A stretch of 38,615 nt of DNA from Bacteroidota bacterium (GCA_013377005.1 JACABE010000014.1:46392-85006); one strand, 5' to 3'. Counted from the first letter of the stretch, positions 23,863 through 32,035 are shown. Translations and numbers: made by a program. Notes: generated by a model from the letters alone, not told the origin.

Positions 23863-24198
23863 ATGAAAGTTGAAGAAATTGTAAAAAAACTTGATTTAAA
23901 GGTCTTTTCTGGAGAAAATGGACTTTCTAATGAAATAAACAATGGTTATGCATCTGATTTATTAAGCGATGTAATGGGAAGTGCAGAAGCTGGTAGTGCT
24001 TGGATTACCTTGCAGACACATAAAAATATAATGGCAATAGCTTCTTTAAAAGAATTATCAGCTATTATTTTAGTAAAAGGCTATAAACCAGAAGAAGATA
24101 CAGCCAATCAAAGTAATGAAGAAAATATTCCTATTTTAGGAACTGATAAGCAAGCATTTGAAATTGCTGGTGAATTATATAATTTATTAAAAAAATGA
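23863..24198 (+). CDS. DRTGG-domain protein (second copy)
   Basis: 111 residues and paralogous to the first copy: YASDLLSDVMGSAEAGSAWI aligns with its YAFSSDLMSDLL region, and both end in a conserved '(E/S)GxLY' pattern. Start 2 nt after the sensory hydrogenase stop; its own stop overlaps the PHP gene start (ATGATAA). Ligand unknown. Two divergent copies in one operon suggest they form a heteromer or bind different ligands. Confidence 0.83.
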   Translation: MKVEEIVKKLDLKVFSGENGLSNEINNGYASDLLSDVMGSAEAGSAWITLQTHKNIMAIASLKELSAIILVKGYKPEEDTANQSNEENIPILGTDKQAFEIAGELYNLLKK

Positions 24199-24938
24199 TA
24201 AACTACAGGGCAGATATACATATTCATAGCGTTTTGTCGCCATGCAGTAATCTGGATATGAGTCCTGTAAATATTATAAATATAGCAAAGGAAAGAAAAC
24301 TTCATATTATTGGTTTAACTGACCATAATAGTACAAAGCAGTGTAGAATCACTCGTGAAATAGGAGAAAAAAACGGAATATTTGTACTTTGTGGAGCAGA
24401 AATTACTACAAAAGAGGAAGTTCATTGCCTTACGTTCTTTGAAAATGATAAAAAATTATTTGCATTTCAAGAATTTATAGAAGCACATTTACCTGATATC
24501 AAGAATGATGTTCAAAAATTTGGTTATCAATTGGTAGTAGATGAAAAAGAAAATATAATAGGGGAAGAGGAAATTCTTTTGCAATCTGCTTTAAATATTT
24601 CTATTGATTCTTTGGCTGATAAAGTACACGAATTAAATGGTTTGTTTATTCCTGCTCATGTAAATCGACAGAAGTTTAGTTTAATCAGCCAATTGGGATT
24701 TATTCCAAAAGATATTAAAGCAGATGCTTTAGAAATATCGAGACATATATCTAAAGAAGAGTTTTTAAACCAATTTCCATATTTAAAGACTTTTCCGATA
24801 ATACAAAGTTCAGACGCTCATTGCCTGGAAAGCATTGGTGAAACGACTTCTGTTTTTGAAATGGATGAAATATCTTATACCGAAATATGTAAAGCATTTG
24901 CTAACGTTGATGGACGTAAAGTATTTGTAAATAAATAA
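24195..24938 (+). CDS. PHP-domain phosphoesterase-like protein
   Basis: 247 residues. Metal-binding motifs of the PHP superfamily are present in order: DIHIHSVLSPCS near the N-terminus, GLTDHNST, a central PAHVNRQ, and QSSDAHCL near the C-terminus. Such domains hydrolyse phosphoesters using two or three metal ions. In this locus it might dephosphorylate a product of the RsbW-like kinase or a nucleotide signal, but no substrate can be read from the sequence. ATG start overlaps the upstream DRTGG stop. Confidence 0.87.
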   Translation: MINYRADIHIHSVLSPCSNLDMSPVNIINIAKERKLHIIGLTDHNSTKQCRITREIGEKNGIFVLCGAEITTKEEVHCLTFFENDKKLFAFQEFIEAHLPDIKNDVQKFGYQLVVDEKENIIGEEEILLQSALNISIDSLADKVHELNGLFIPAHVNRQKFSLISQLGFIPKDIKADALEISRHISKEEFLNQFPYLKTFPIIQSSDAHCLESIGETTSVFEMDEISYTEICKAFANVDGRKVFVNK

Positions 24939-24961
24939 GTTAAATTAAATTGCCAAAAGCT

Positions 24962-25510
24962 ATGAAAGAATTATCTTTGCACATATTAGACATTATTCAA
25001 AACTCAATTACAGCTGAAGCTGATTTGATTGAAATTGAATTATTTGAAAATATAAAAGAAAATATTTATAGCATAAGTGTAAAAGATAATGGAAAGGGAA
25101 TGACACCGGAAATGCTTTCTCATGTGACAGATCCTTATTGTACTTCTCGTACAACCCGTAAAGTAGGTATGGGGATTCCATTATTGAAGCAAAATGCAGA
25201 AAGAGCAGGAGGCAGTTTATCTATCTATTCCGAATTAGGCAAAGGATGTTTTTTAAAAGCGATATTTCAGCATAATAATATTGACAGAGCAATGCTGGGT
25301 GATATTGCAGGAGTTATTGTTCTTACAGCAGCTACAAATGAAAATATTCGATTTATTTACACACATAAAACTGATGTTGGTGAATATGTTTTTGATACAA
25401 AAGAAATTAAAGAAGCAATGGATGGGATGAGTATCAAGCAACTGCAAGTAATTAAATATTTAAAAGATATGATTAGAGAAAATTTAACAGAAATACAATA
25501 TTCAAATTAA
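24962..25510 (+). CDS. GHKL ATPase / histidine-kinase-like ATPase domain protein
   Basis: About 182 residues from ATG 24962; the frame opens at TTG 24950, but MKELSLHILDIIQNS is the family start. N box HILDIIQNSI (Asn about 15), G1 box DNGKGM, then GMGIPLLKQNAERAGG for the G2 region. No DHp dimerisation/phosphoacceptor region and no transmembrane segment. A 70-residue alpha/beta extension follows the ATPase core. With the RsbW-like protein it makes two GHKL ATPases in this operon, yet no response regulator is encoded nearby. Confidence 0.85.
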   Translation: MKELSLHILDIIQNSITAEADLIEIELFENIKENIYSISVKDNGKGMTPEMLSHVTDPYCTSRTTRKVGMGIPLLKQNAERAGGSLSIYSELGKGCFLKAIFQHNNIDRAMLGDIAGVIVLTAATNENIRFIYTHKTDVGEYVFDTKEIKEAMDGMSIKQLQVIKYLKDMIRENLTEIQYSN

Positions 25511-25535
25511 TTTAATAATAAAAAAGGAGAACATT

Positions 25536-25931
25536 ATGACAAAAGTAAAATCTTTGGCAGATCTCAGAAAGATGAAGGAAGGGCTTGAATCTAAACTGAA
25601 TCTTAGAGAAAAAGGCAATAATACTGAGAGTTTGGTTCAGATTAGAGTTGCTATGGCAACTTGTGGTATTGCATCCGGAGCAAAAACTGTGATGGAATAT
25701 TTTATTGATGAACTTGAAAAAAGAAACATCGAGGCTATTGTTACTCAAACGGGTTGTATGGGTTATTGTTATGCTGAACCTACTATCGAAGTAACATTAC
25801 CCAATCAGGATCCAGTTGTTTTTGGCTATGTGAACGAGAAAAAAGCAAACGAAATTATTGAAAAATACATCAAAAACAATGAATTGGTTGATGGTATTAT
25901 TCCTGTAAATTACGAAAGTATTCAAAAATAA
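25536..25931 (+). CDS. thioredoxin-like [2Fe-2S] ferredoxin of the second hydrogenase complex
   Basis: 131 residues. A helical N-terminal segment precedes a Trx-like ferredoxin fold with ligand-type cysteines in ATCGIASGAK and TGCMGYCYAEP (C-x3-C spacing). Such a stand-alone ferredoxin is commonly encoded next to HydB in multimeric hydrogenases. It begins after GGAGA (25526-25530), a good Shine-Dalgarno, and lies 22 nt upstream of hydB2. Probably an accessory electron carrier for, or stable subunit of, the second complex. Confidence 0.85.
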   Translation: MTKVKSLADLRKMKEGLESKLNLREKGNNTESLVQIRVAMATCGIASGAKTVMEYFIDELEKRNIEAIVTQTGCMGYCYAEPTIEVTLPNQDPVVFGYVNEKKANEIIEKYIKNNELVDGIIPVNYESIQK

Positions 25932-25953
25932 TAATAAAAGGAGGAAATAAATT

Positions 25954-27747
25954 ATGGCAAAATTTAAAATGCATCTTCTTGTATGTGGAGGTACAGGTTG
26001 CCATGCATCACTTAGCAAAACTGTAGGTGACAACCTAAAAGAAATCCTTGTAGAAAAAGGATTGGATCACGAAATTCAAGTTGTTATGACTGGTTGTTTT
26101 GGTTTTTGCGAAAAAGGTCCTATCGTTAAAGTGATGCCTGACAATACTTTTTATACAGAAGTAAAGCCCGGAGATGCAAGAGAAATTATTGAAGAACATA
26201 TCATCAAAGGTAGAAAAGTTACACGATTGTTGTACAAAGATCCTGAAAACAAAGAACATGTAAGTGATTCAAAACACATGGGTTTTTACAAAAAACAAAT
26301 TCGTATAGCTTTAAGAAACTGCGGTTTTATTGATCCTGAAAATATAGATGAATATATCGCTCGCGATGGTTATGAAGCATTGGGTAAAGTTCTTACCGAA
26401 ATGGATGCTCAACAAACCATTGATATTATAAAAAAATCAGGCTTACGTGGTCGTGGTGGTGGCGGATTCCCTACTGGTTTGAAATGGGAAATTACCAGCA
26501 AATCGCAAGCTGACCAAAAATACGTAGTTTGTAATGCCGACGAAGGTGACCCAGGTGCTTTTATGGATCGTTCTATTTTAGAAGGTGACCCTCATTCAGT
26601 AATTGAAGCAATGGCTATTTGTGGTTATTCTATTGGCGGAACCAAAGGTTTGGTATATATTCGTGCTGAATATCCTTTGGCTATTACTCGTTTGAAAATT
26701 GCTATTGATCAGGCCAGAGAATATGGTTTGTTAGGAAAAGATATTTTAGGCAGTGGATTCGATTTTGATATCGAATTGCGTTATGGTGCCGGTGCTTTTG
26801 TTTGTGGTGAAGAAACTGCATTGATTCACTCAATGGAAGGTATGCGTGGTGAACCTACATTTAAGCCTCCTTTCCCATCTGTTTCGGGTTATTTAGGAAA
26901 ACCAACCAATGTAAACAATGTAGAAACTTTTGCAAGTGTTCCTGTTATTATCAATAAAGGTGCTGAATGGTTTTCGAGCATTGGAACTGAAAAATCAAAA
27001 GGTACAAAAGTATTTGCTTTGGCCGGAAAAATCAATAATGTTGGTTTAATTGAAGTTCCGATGGGCATCACTTTGCGTGAAATTATATACGAAATTGGTG
27101 GTGGCATTAAAGATGGCAAAAAATTTAAAGCTGTTCAAACCGGAGGTCCTTCAGGTGGTTGCTTAACAGAACGTCATCTTGACACACCTATCGATTATGA
27201 CAATTTAATTGCTGCCGGTTCGATGATGGGCTCAGGTGGAATGATTGTAATGGACGAAGACGATTGTATGGTTTCTGTTGCTAAATTCTATTTAGATTTT
27301 ACTGTTGAAGAATCATGCGGTAAATGTACTCCTTGTCGTATTGGTAACAAGCGTCTGTATGAAATTCTGGAAACCATTACCCAAGGTAAAGGTACGATGG
27401 CTGATTTGGATAAGTTGAAAAATTTAAGCCAGGTAATCAAAGATGCTTCTTTGTGTGGTTTAGGTCAAACTTCTCCAAACCCTGTACTTTCTACATTAGA
27501 TAACTTTTGGGATGAGTATTTGGAACACATCAACGAGAAAAAATGTCGTTCGGGACAATGTAAAGCATTGATGCAATATATTATTGATGCTGAACAATGC
27601 GTTGGTTGTACTGCCTGTGCACGCAATTGCCCTGTAAATGCCATTACTGGTGAAAGAAAACTAGCTCATTACATTAACCAGGACATTTGTATCAAATGCG
27701 GTGCTTGTATGGAAAAATGTAAATTTAACGCAATTAGTATAAAATAA
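25954..27747 (+). CDS. hydB: bifurcating-type [FeFe]-hydrogenase flavoprotein subunit HydB (copy 2, full length)
   Basis: 597 residues with the complete HydB layout: N-terminal Trx-like [2Fe-2S] domain (C11, C16, C48, C52), NuoF core with GRGGGGFPTGLKWE and NADEGDPGAFMDRS for FMN and NAD(P)H, [4Fe-4S] SCGKCTPCR around C455, and a C-terminal 2x[4Fe-4S] ferredoxin domain (from C549: CVGCTACARNCP, CIKCGACMEKC). This set of centres is what allows electron bifurcation between NADH and ferredoxin in known HydABC. Preceded by AAAGGAGG (25937-25944). Its codons use more G/C in third positions than the first hydrogenase operon. Confidence 0.96.
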   Translation: MAKFKMHLLVCGGTGCHASLSKTVGDNLKEILVEKGLDHEIQVVMTGCFGFCEKGPIVKVMPDNTFYTEVKPGDAREIIEEHIIKGRKVTRLLYKDPENKEHVSDSKHMGFYKKQIRIALRNCGFIDPENIDEYIARDGYEALGKVLTEMDAQQTIDIIKKSGLRGRGGGGFPTGLKWEITSKSQADQKYVVCNADEGDPGAFMDRSILEGDPHSVIEAMAICGYSIGGTKGLVYIRAEYPLAITRLKIAIDQAREYGLLGKDILGSGFDFDIELRYGAGAFVCGEETALIHSMEGMRGEPTFKPPFPSVSGYLGKPTNVNNVETFASVPVIINKGAEWFSSIGTEKSKGTKVFALAGKINNVGLIEVPMGITLREIIYEIGGGIKDGKKFKAVQTGGPSGGCLTERHLDTPIDYDNLIAAGSMMGSGGMIVMDEDDCMVSVAKFYLDFTVEESCGKCTPCRIGNKRLYEILETITQGKGTMADLDKLKNLSQVIKDASLCGLGQTSPNPVLSTLDNFWDEYLEHINEKKCRSGQCKALMQYIIDAEQCVGCTACARNCPVNAITGERKLAHYINQDICIKCGACMEKCKFNAISIK

Positions 27748-27767
27748 TATAAAAATATATTCAAGAC

Positions 27768-29540
27768 ATGGAAATGATTAAATTAACAATAGATAATAAA
27801 ATCGTTGAAGTAGAAAAAGGCACCACCGTTTTGAAAGCAGCAAGAAAAGTGGGTATCGATATCCCAACACTTTGCTATTTTGAATTGGGCGATATGAAAA
27901 TTGAAAACAAACCCGGTGGATGCCGCGTTTGTGTTGTGGAAATTGAAGGTCGCAAAAACCTTGCCCCTGCCTGCGCTACCGAAGCTTTTGATGGTATGGT
28001 TGTAGATACTCACAATATTCGTGTGTTAAATACAAGACGTACTGTTGTAGAACTTATGCTTTCTGACCATCCGTTCGACTGCTTGATTTGTGCAAAATCG
28101 GGCAACTGCGAATTGCAAACAATGGCTCAGAAATTTGGCATCCGCGAAATTCCTTACCAGGGCGAAAAATCAACCTATCGTGTAGATACTTCTCCTTCTA
28201 TTATTCGCGATGTGGATAAATGTATTATGTGCCGTCGTTGCGAAATGATGTGTAATGACGTTCAAACGGTAGGTGCTTTATCGGCTGTAAATCGTGGATT
28301 TACTTCTGTAGTTGCTCCTGCATTTGAAATGAATCTGGAAAAATCGCCTTGTACGTATTGCGGTCAATGTGTTTCGGTATGTCCTACGGGTGCATTAACC
28401 GAAGTAGATCATACCAGCAATGTTATAAGAGCTTTGTCTGACAAAACCAAAACCGTAATTGTACAAACTGCTCCTGCTGTTCGTGCTGCTTTGGGCGAAG
28501 AGTTTGGCATGGAAGCCGGTACTTCTGTTACAGGCAAAATGGCGGCTGCTTTGCGTCGTTTGGGTTTCAAATATGTATTTGATACTGATTTTGCTGCCGA
28601 CTTAACCATAATGGAAGAAGGTACTGAGCTATTGGGTCGTTTGGGAAAACACTTAGCTGGTGACAAAACCGTTAAATTACCTATTTTAACAAGTTGCTGT
28701 CCGGGTTGGGTTAACTTTTTTGAACATAACTTTTCTGATATGTTAGACGTTCCATCTACAGCTAAATCGCCTCAACAAATGTTTGGTGCTATTGCTAAAT
28801 CTTATTTTGCCGACAAAATTGGTGTAAACCGCAAAGATATGGTAGTAGTTTCTATTATGCCTTGTTTGGCTAAAAAATACGAATGTCAACGCGACGAGTT
28901 TAAAGTTGATGGCAATCCTGATGTTGACTTCTCTTTATCAACCCGCGAATTGGCTCAGTTTATCAAACAAGCCAACATTGATTTCATGAATTTACCTGAC
29001 GAAGATTTCGATCATCCAATGGGCGAATCAACAGGTGCTGCCGTTATTTTTGCCAATACAGGTGGTGTTATCGAAGCTGCTTGCCGTACTGCTTACGAAA
29101 TTCATACCGGAAAAAAACTTGAAAAAGTTGAATTCAATGAGTTAAGAGGTATGGAAGGTATTCGTTCGGCAACTATCGATTTTAATGGTTTACCATTAAA
29201 CATTGGTATTGCTCATGGTTTGGGTAATGCCCGCAAATTGTTGGACGACGTTAGAGCCGGTATTTCTAAATTCCATGCTATCGAAATTATGGCTTGTCCT
29301 GGTGGATGCATCGGTGGCGGTGGTCAACCATTAAACTTTGGCGATAGTAGTATTTTGAAAAAACGTGCTGCTTCTATTTACCGCGAAGACGCCGGTAAAC
29401 CTATTCGTAAATCGCACGAAAATCCTGATATTATCAAACTTTACGATGAATTCTTAGGCAAACCTTGCGGCGAAAAATCGCATCATTTATTGCATACGCA
29501 CTATTTCGACAAAAGCAACGAAGTATTTATTGAAGAGTAA
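27768..29540 (+). CDS. hydA: [FeFe]-hydrogenase catalytic subunit HydA (copy 2)
   Basis: 590 residues with the same domain order as copy 1: [2Fe-2S], His-Cys3 cluster (HPFDCLICAKSGNC), 2x[4Fe-4S] (CIMCRRCEMMC, CTYCGQCVSVC), H-cluster domain, small-subunit tail. All H-cluster motifs are canonical: L1 TSCCPGW (C310, C311), L2 MPCLAKKYE, L3 MACPGGCIGGGGQP. It should therefore be the fully active proton-reducing/H2-oxidising enzyme of the window. 20 nt after hydB2 and followed by hydC2. Confidence 0.96.
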   Translation: MEMIKLTIDNKIVEVEKGTTVLKAARKVGIDIPTLCYFELGDMKIENKPGGCRVCVVEIEGRKNLAPACATEAFDGMVVDTHNIRVLNTRRTVVELMLSDHPFDCLICAKSGNCELQTMAQKFGIREIPYQGEKSTYRVDTSPSIIRDVDKCIMCRRCEMMCNDVQTVGALSAVNRGFTSVVAPAFEMNLEKSPCTYCGQCVSVCPTGALTEVDHTSNVIRALSDKTKTVIVQTAPAVRAALGEEFGMEAGTSVTGKMAAALRRLGFKYVFDTDFAADLTIMEEGTELLGRLGKHLAGDKTVKLPILTSCCPGWVNFFEHNFSDMLDVPSTAKSPQQMFGAIAKSYFADKIGVNRKDMVVVSIMPCLAKKYECQRDEFKVDGNPDVDFSLSTRELAQFIKQANIDFMNLPDEDFDHPMGESTGAAVIFANTGGVIEAACRTAYEIHTGKKLEKVEFNELRGMEGIRSATIDFNGLPLNIGIAHGLGNARKLLDDVRAGISKFHAIEIMACPGGCIGGGGQPLNFGDSSILKKRAASIYREDAGKPIRKSHENPDIIKLYDEFLGKPCGEKSHHLLHTHYFDKSNEVFIEE

Positions 29541-29565
29541 TAACAATCTTAAAAAAATAAATGTT

Positions 29566-30042
29566 ATGGTTAATATTAAATTATCAGAAGATAAAATAAA
29601 CAAGATAAAGGATATTTGCAAATCCTTCAACAACGAAGGCGGCGAACTGATTAATGTGTTGCACAAAACCCAAACCATGTACGGTTATCTGCCTGCCGAG
29701 GTACAAGAAATAATTGCCAGGGAATTAAATGTTTCTACTGCTCATGTGTATGGAGTAGTTACGTTTTACTCTTTCTTTACCATGATACCCAAAGGCGAAT
29801 TTCCTATTTCGGTATGTACCGGTACGGCTTGCTATGTAAGAGGTGCCGAAAAAGTACTGGAAGAGTTTAAACGCGAATTGAAAATTGCGGTAGGCGAAAC
29901 CTCAAAAGATGGTAAATTCTCTTTAAGCTGTTTGCGTTGTGTAGGTGCTTGCGGATTGGCTCCCGTAGTGCTTATTGGCGAAAAGGTTTACGGACGTGTT
30001 TCGCCTGATGGTGTAAAAGCTATTATTGCAGAATACAAATAA
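29566..30042 (+). CDS. hydC: HydC, NuoE-like [2Fe-2S] subunit (copy 2)
   Basis: About 158 residues from ATG 29566 (MVNIKLSED); an in-frame TTG at 29530 would overlap hydA2 and is less likely. The [2Fe-2S] ligands are in CTGTAC and CLRCVGAC. It completes the second trimeric hydrogenase and ends at a strong terminator. The last ~36 codons plus the terminator recur, diverged, at 31156-31324, on the far side of a two-gene insertion. Confidence 0.93.
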   Translation: MVNIKLSEDKINKIKDICKSFNNEGGELINVLHKTQTMYGYLPAEVQEIIARELNVSTAHVYGVVTFYSFFTMIPKGEFPISVCTGTACYVRGAEKVLEEFKRELKIAVGETSKDGKFSLSCLRCVGACGLAPVVLIGEKVYGRVSPDGVKAIIAEYK

Positions 30043-30104
30043 TTATTTATTGCTTAACTAAAGATGAAAGCCTCGAGTAGAAATATTCGGGGCTTTTTAT
30101 TTGG
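29935..30104 (+). repeat. hydC 3' end plus terminator, left copy
   Basis: Aligns to 31156-31324 at a constant offset of 1221 nt up to the stop codon, then with a 1-nt shift. The coding part has four substitutions, all silent. Confidence 0.95.
30067..30100 (+). terminator. rho-independent terminator of the second hydrogenase operon
   Basis: AAAGCCTCG (30067-30075) pairs with CGGGGCTTT (30088-30096) with one G-T wobble, followed by a T run. Confidence 0.85.
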
Positions 30105-30177
30105 TGATTATCGATGCACGAAGTTAAAAAAGAGTAAAAACAAAAACTAACTTTCAGTTAATTTTCCACACTACATG

Positions 30178-30207
30178 TTGAGCATAGTAATTTTTTTTGT
30201 AAATTTG
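30178..30207 (+). promoter_or_regulatory. promoter of the two-gene accessory module
   Basis: -33 TTG (30178-30180), 19-nt spacer, -7 TAAATTTG (30200-30207). It ends 23 nt before the first ATG, so the module carries its own promoter. Confidence 0.65.
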
Positions 30208-30230
30208 CTCAAAATTTAAACTATTTACTC

Positions 30231-30695
30231 ATGGAAGCTATATTATATAAAGCGGAAATTGAAAAAACATTTACCAATGTTAGAACTTTTTCTTATAGCG
30301 AGAAAAAAGCTAATCCTTATGACGAAGAACACATAAATGCTTTTTTAGATGCAATACTTGATTTTAAAAATAGTTTACACAGTAAAGCTGAAAAAATCTA
30401 TACTATTAATGAAAAAATTGAAAGTATAACTTGGTTTACCGATTTGGATAATGAATGTTTAATGCTCATCAATGACTTAATTTCGTCAGCAAAAGATTTG
30501 AGAACAACCCTTATAAGGCAATATGTTTCTATGGATTATTTTAGAAAAAAAGGTGTTGCAAAGGAGGAAATTAAAAACTTTAAAAATGCTATTGACGAAT
30601 TAAGAGAAGCTTATCAGGATTTAGAATCTGTATTTTTCTTCTTACCAGAAATTCCTGAATTTATTGAAACTACTAAAGAATTGTCTCTCATCTAA
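30231..30695 (+). CDS. helical protein, first gene of a toxin-antitoxin-like pair
   Basis: 154 residues, cytoplasmic, rich in Glu, Lys and Asn, and almost entirely helical by pattern (HINAFLDAILDFKNSLHSKA; IKNFKNAIDELREAYQDLES). No HTH, signal or enzyme motif is recognised. Its stop overlaps the next ATG by one base (TAATG), so the two proteins are made together. As upstream partner of a RelE-like candidate it could be the neutralising component, but it does not resemble a known antitoxin family that I can name. Confidence 0.55.
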   Translation: MEAILYKAEIEKTFTNVRTFSYSEKKANPYDEEHINAFLDAILDFKNSLHSKAEKIYTINEKIESITWFTDLDNECLMLINDLISSAKDLRTTLIRQYVSMDYFRKKGVAKEEIKNFKNAIDELREAYQDLESVFFFLPEIPEFIETTKELSLI

Positions 30696-31102
30696 TGGAA
30701 ATCTATTCACTTGAAGAGTTTAAAGTAGAACTTGAAAAGTTAGTTTCAAACAAATCGTATAAAACATTACAACAAGAAATAATTGATTACTTCTTTAATA
30801 AATCAACCTCAGAACTATGTTCAGGTTCCAGATTAAATAATAGCGATGATACTCCGTATATAAAAAAAAGATTAGGTGGGCGAGGTGGTTTTAGATGCTA
30901 CTTCTTATTGATAATTAAAGATGATAGCCTTTACTTAATGTATGTACATCCCAAAACGGGTTCTATGGGAATTGATAATATTACAGATGAATCTAAAGCT
31001 TATTTGTATAAAAAAGTATTGAAGTGTATAAAATCTAAGGATTTGTATAAATTAGAACTGACCGAATCGGGCAAAGAGATTACTTTCTATAAAATATCTT
31101 AA
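30695..31102 (+). CDS. possible RelE/HigB-fold protein, second gene of a toxin-antitoxin-like pair
   Basis: 135 residues. The central part reads KKRLGGRGGFRCYFLLIIKD, then SLYLMYVHPKTG..G.DN(I)TDE, followed by a C-terminal helix. The order (basic/Gly strand, aromatic 'R-x-Y-F' strand, hydrophobic 'YLMYV' strand with Lys, final helix) is like the core of RelE/HigB mRNA-interferase toxins, with R63 and R67 as candidate functional residues. This is a pattern judgement, not a database match; an alternative is an uncharacterised small partner protein. Confidence 0.45.
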   Translation: MEIYSLEEFKVELEKLVSNKSYKTLQQEIIDYFFNKSTSELCSGSRLNNSDDTPYIKKRLGGRGGFRCYFLLIIKDDSLYLMYVHPKTGSMGIDNITDESKAYLYKKVLKCIKSKDLYKLELTESGKEITFYKIS

Positions 31103-31135
31103 TTTCTACGAGCGTATAATAATTATGGCTAACTG

Positions 31136-31150
31136 TTTGCCGATGGCAAA
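31136..31150 (+). repeat. perfect short hairpin at the module/duplication junction
   Basis: TTTGCC-GAT-GGCAAA, a 6-bp stem with a 3-nt loop, placed 5 nt before the right-hand hydC copy begins. Confidence 0.6.
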
Positions 31151-31155
31151 GCTTA

Positions 31156-31263
31156 CGTTGTGTAGGTGCCTGCGGATTGGCTCCTGTAGTGCTTATTGGC
31201 GAAAAGGTTTACGGACGCGTTTCGCCTGATGGTGTAAAAGCTATTATTGCTGAATACAAATAA
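31156..31263 (+). pseudogene. hydC 3'-end fragment (right copy)
   Basis: Encodes the last ~36 residues of HydC2 in an intact frame down to TAA 31261-31263, but has no start and no upstream hydC sequence. Against the intact gene it shows only silent changes (gct/gcc, ccc/cct, cgt/cgc, gca/gct). Confidence 0.92.
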
Positions 31264-31286
31264 TTATTTAATGCTTATTAACGATG

Positions 31287-31320
31287 AAAGCCTCGAGTAG
31301 AAATATTCGGGGCTTTTTAT
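31287..31320 (+). terminator. duplicate of the hydrogenase operon terminator
   Basis: AAAGCCTCG (31287-31295) with CGGGGCTTT (31308-31316) and a T run, identical in stem and loop to the one at 30067. It probably ends the accessory-module transcript. Confidence 0.85.
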
Positions 31321-31438
31321 TTGATGATAGAGTGATTTGATGATTTGGTGTGCTACATGTGAGCTAATTATTGCATAGGGCAGTATGCTCGATTATGTGT
31401 TAGGCGTTTTGTTTGTTGTCTATTCATTAAATTTAAAA

Positions 31439-32035
31439 TCACCCCCAGTTTTTAATCCAGAATTCATCAAATATCTCATTTCCTGTTGGAGGTATAACAA
31501 CATTACCTGGCCACAAATATTCTCTGATTTCCTCCATTGTATAAGCTATATATCCTGCTTCTTTACAAAGTATTTCATCGTCAAAAATTCTATCTCTTTC
31601 TTTAATAGTGAAATATACGTAATGAAGATTTTCTTCAAATTCAGTACCTTTATAATGTTCTTCAAAAATATTTTTATATCTATTTAATTGGTCGCCATGA
31701 ATACTCGAATAAGCTTTATCTTCAATTAATAAAGCGTGTTTTGATAGATTTTCATTTTTATCTATAAATTCAATTTCTGCGCATAAATCAATTCCTCTCC
31801 ATTGTTTCCATATTTTCACACTTTGTATGATTTTATAGTTTTCGTTAATCATGTCAATATCGACAAGCATAATTTTAAAAAGTATTTTTTTACAATAATC
31901 TCTAACAACATTATTAAAATTATCATTAGAGACACTGGACATCCTAAGTGTCCATGAAAGCATGTAGTCGATGATTGATTCCTTATTATCGGAAACACTA
32001 TCATCCATCATAAATAAAAGATCATTCTTTTCCAT
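31439..32035 (-). CDS. PD-(D/E)XK nuclease superfamily-like protein
   Basis: 198 residues. The core fits the restriction-endonuclease-like fold: an acidic residue in GIDLCAEIEF (D83), then hydrophobic strand and E105-D106-K107 in HALLIEDKAY, and a downstream Q116-x2-R-Y120 helix motif, as in the PDDEXK_4 group. No HTH, signal or membrane region. Oriented against the accessory module. Could be a defence nuclease or a remnant of a restriction system; it looks intact. Confidence 0.65.
   Translation of the reverse strand: MEKNDLLFMMDDSVSDNKESIIDYMLSWTLRMSSVSNDNFNNVVRDYCKKILFKIMLVDIDMINENYKIIQSVKIWKQWRGIDLCAEIEFIDKNENLSKHALLIEDKAYSSIHGDQLNRYKNIFEEHYKGTEFEENLHYVYFTIKERDRIFDDEILCKEAGYIAYTMEEIREYLWPGNVVIPPTGNEIFDEFWIKNWG

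Noticed and set aside
31127-31405. Possible integron attC: GGCTAAC at 31127 and GTTAGGC at 31399 near the two-gene module
   Set aside because: GTTAGGC fits the attC core GTTRRRY, but the GGCTAAC box does not fit RYYYAAC, the distance is too long for attC, the hydC fragment lies between them, and no integrase or second attC is seen.
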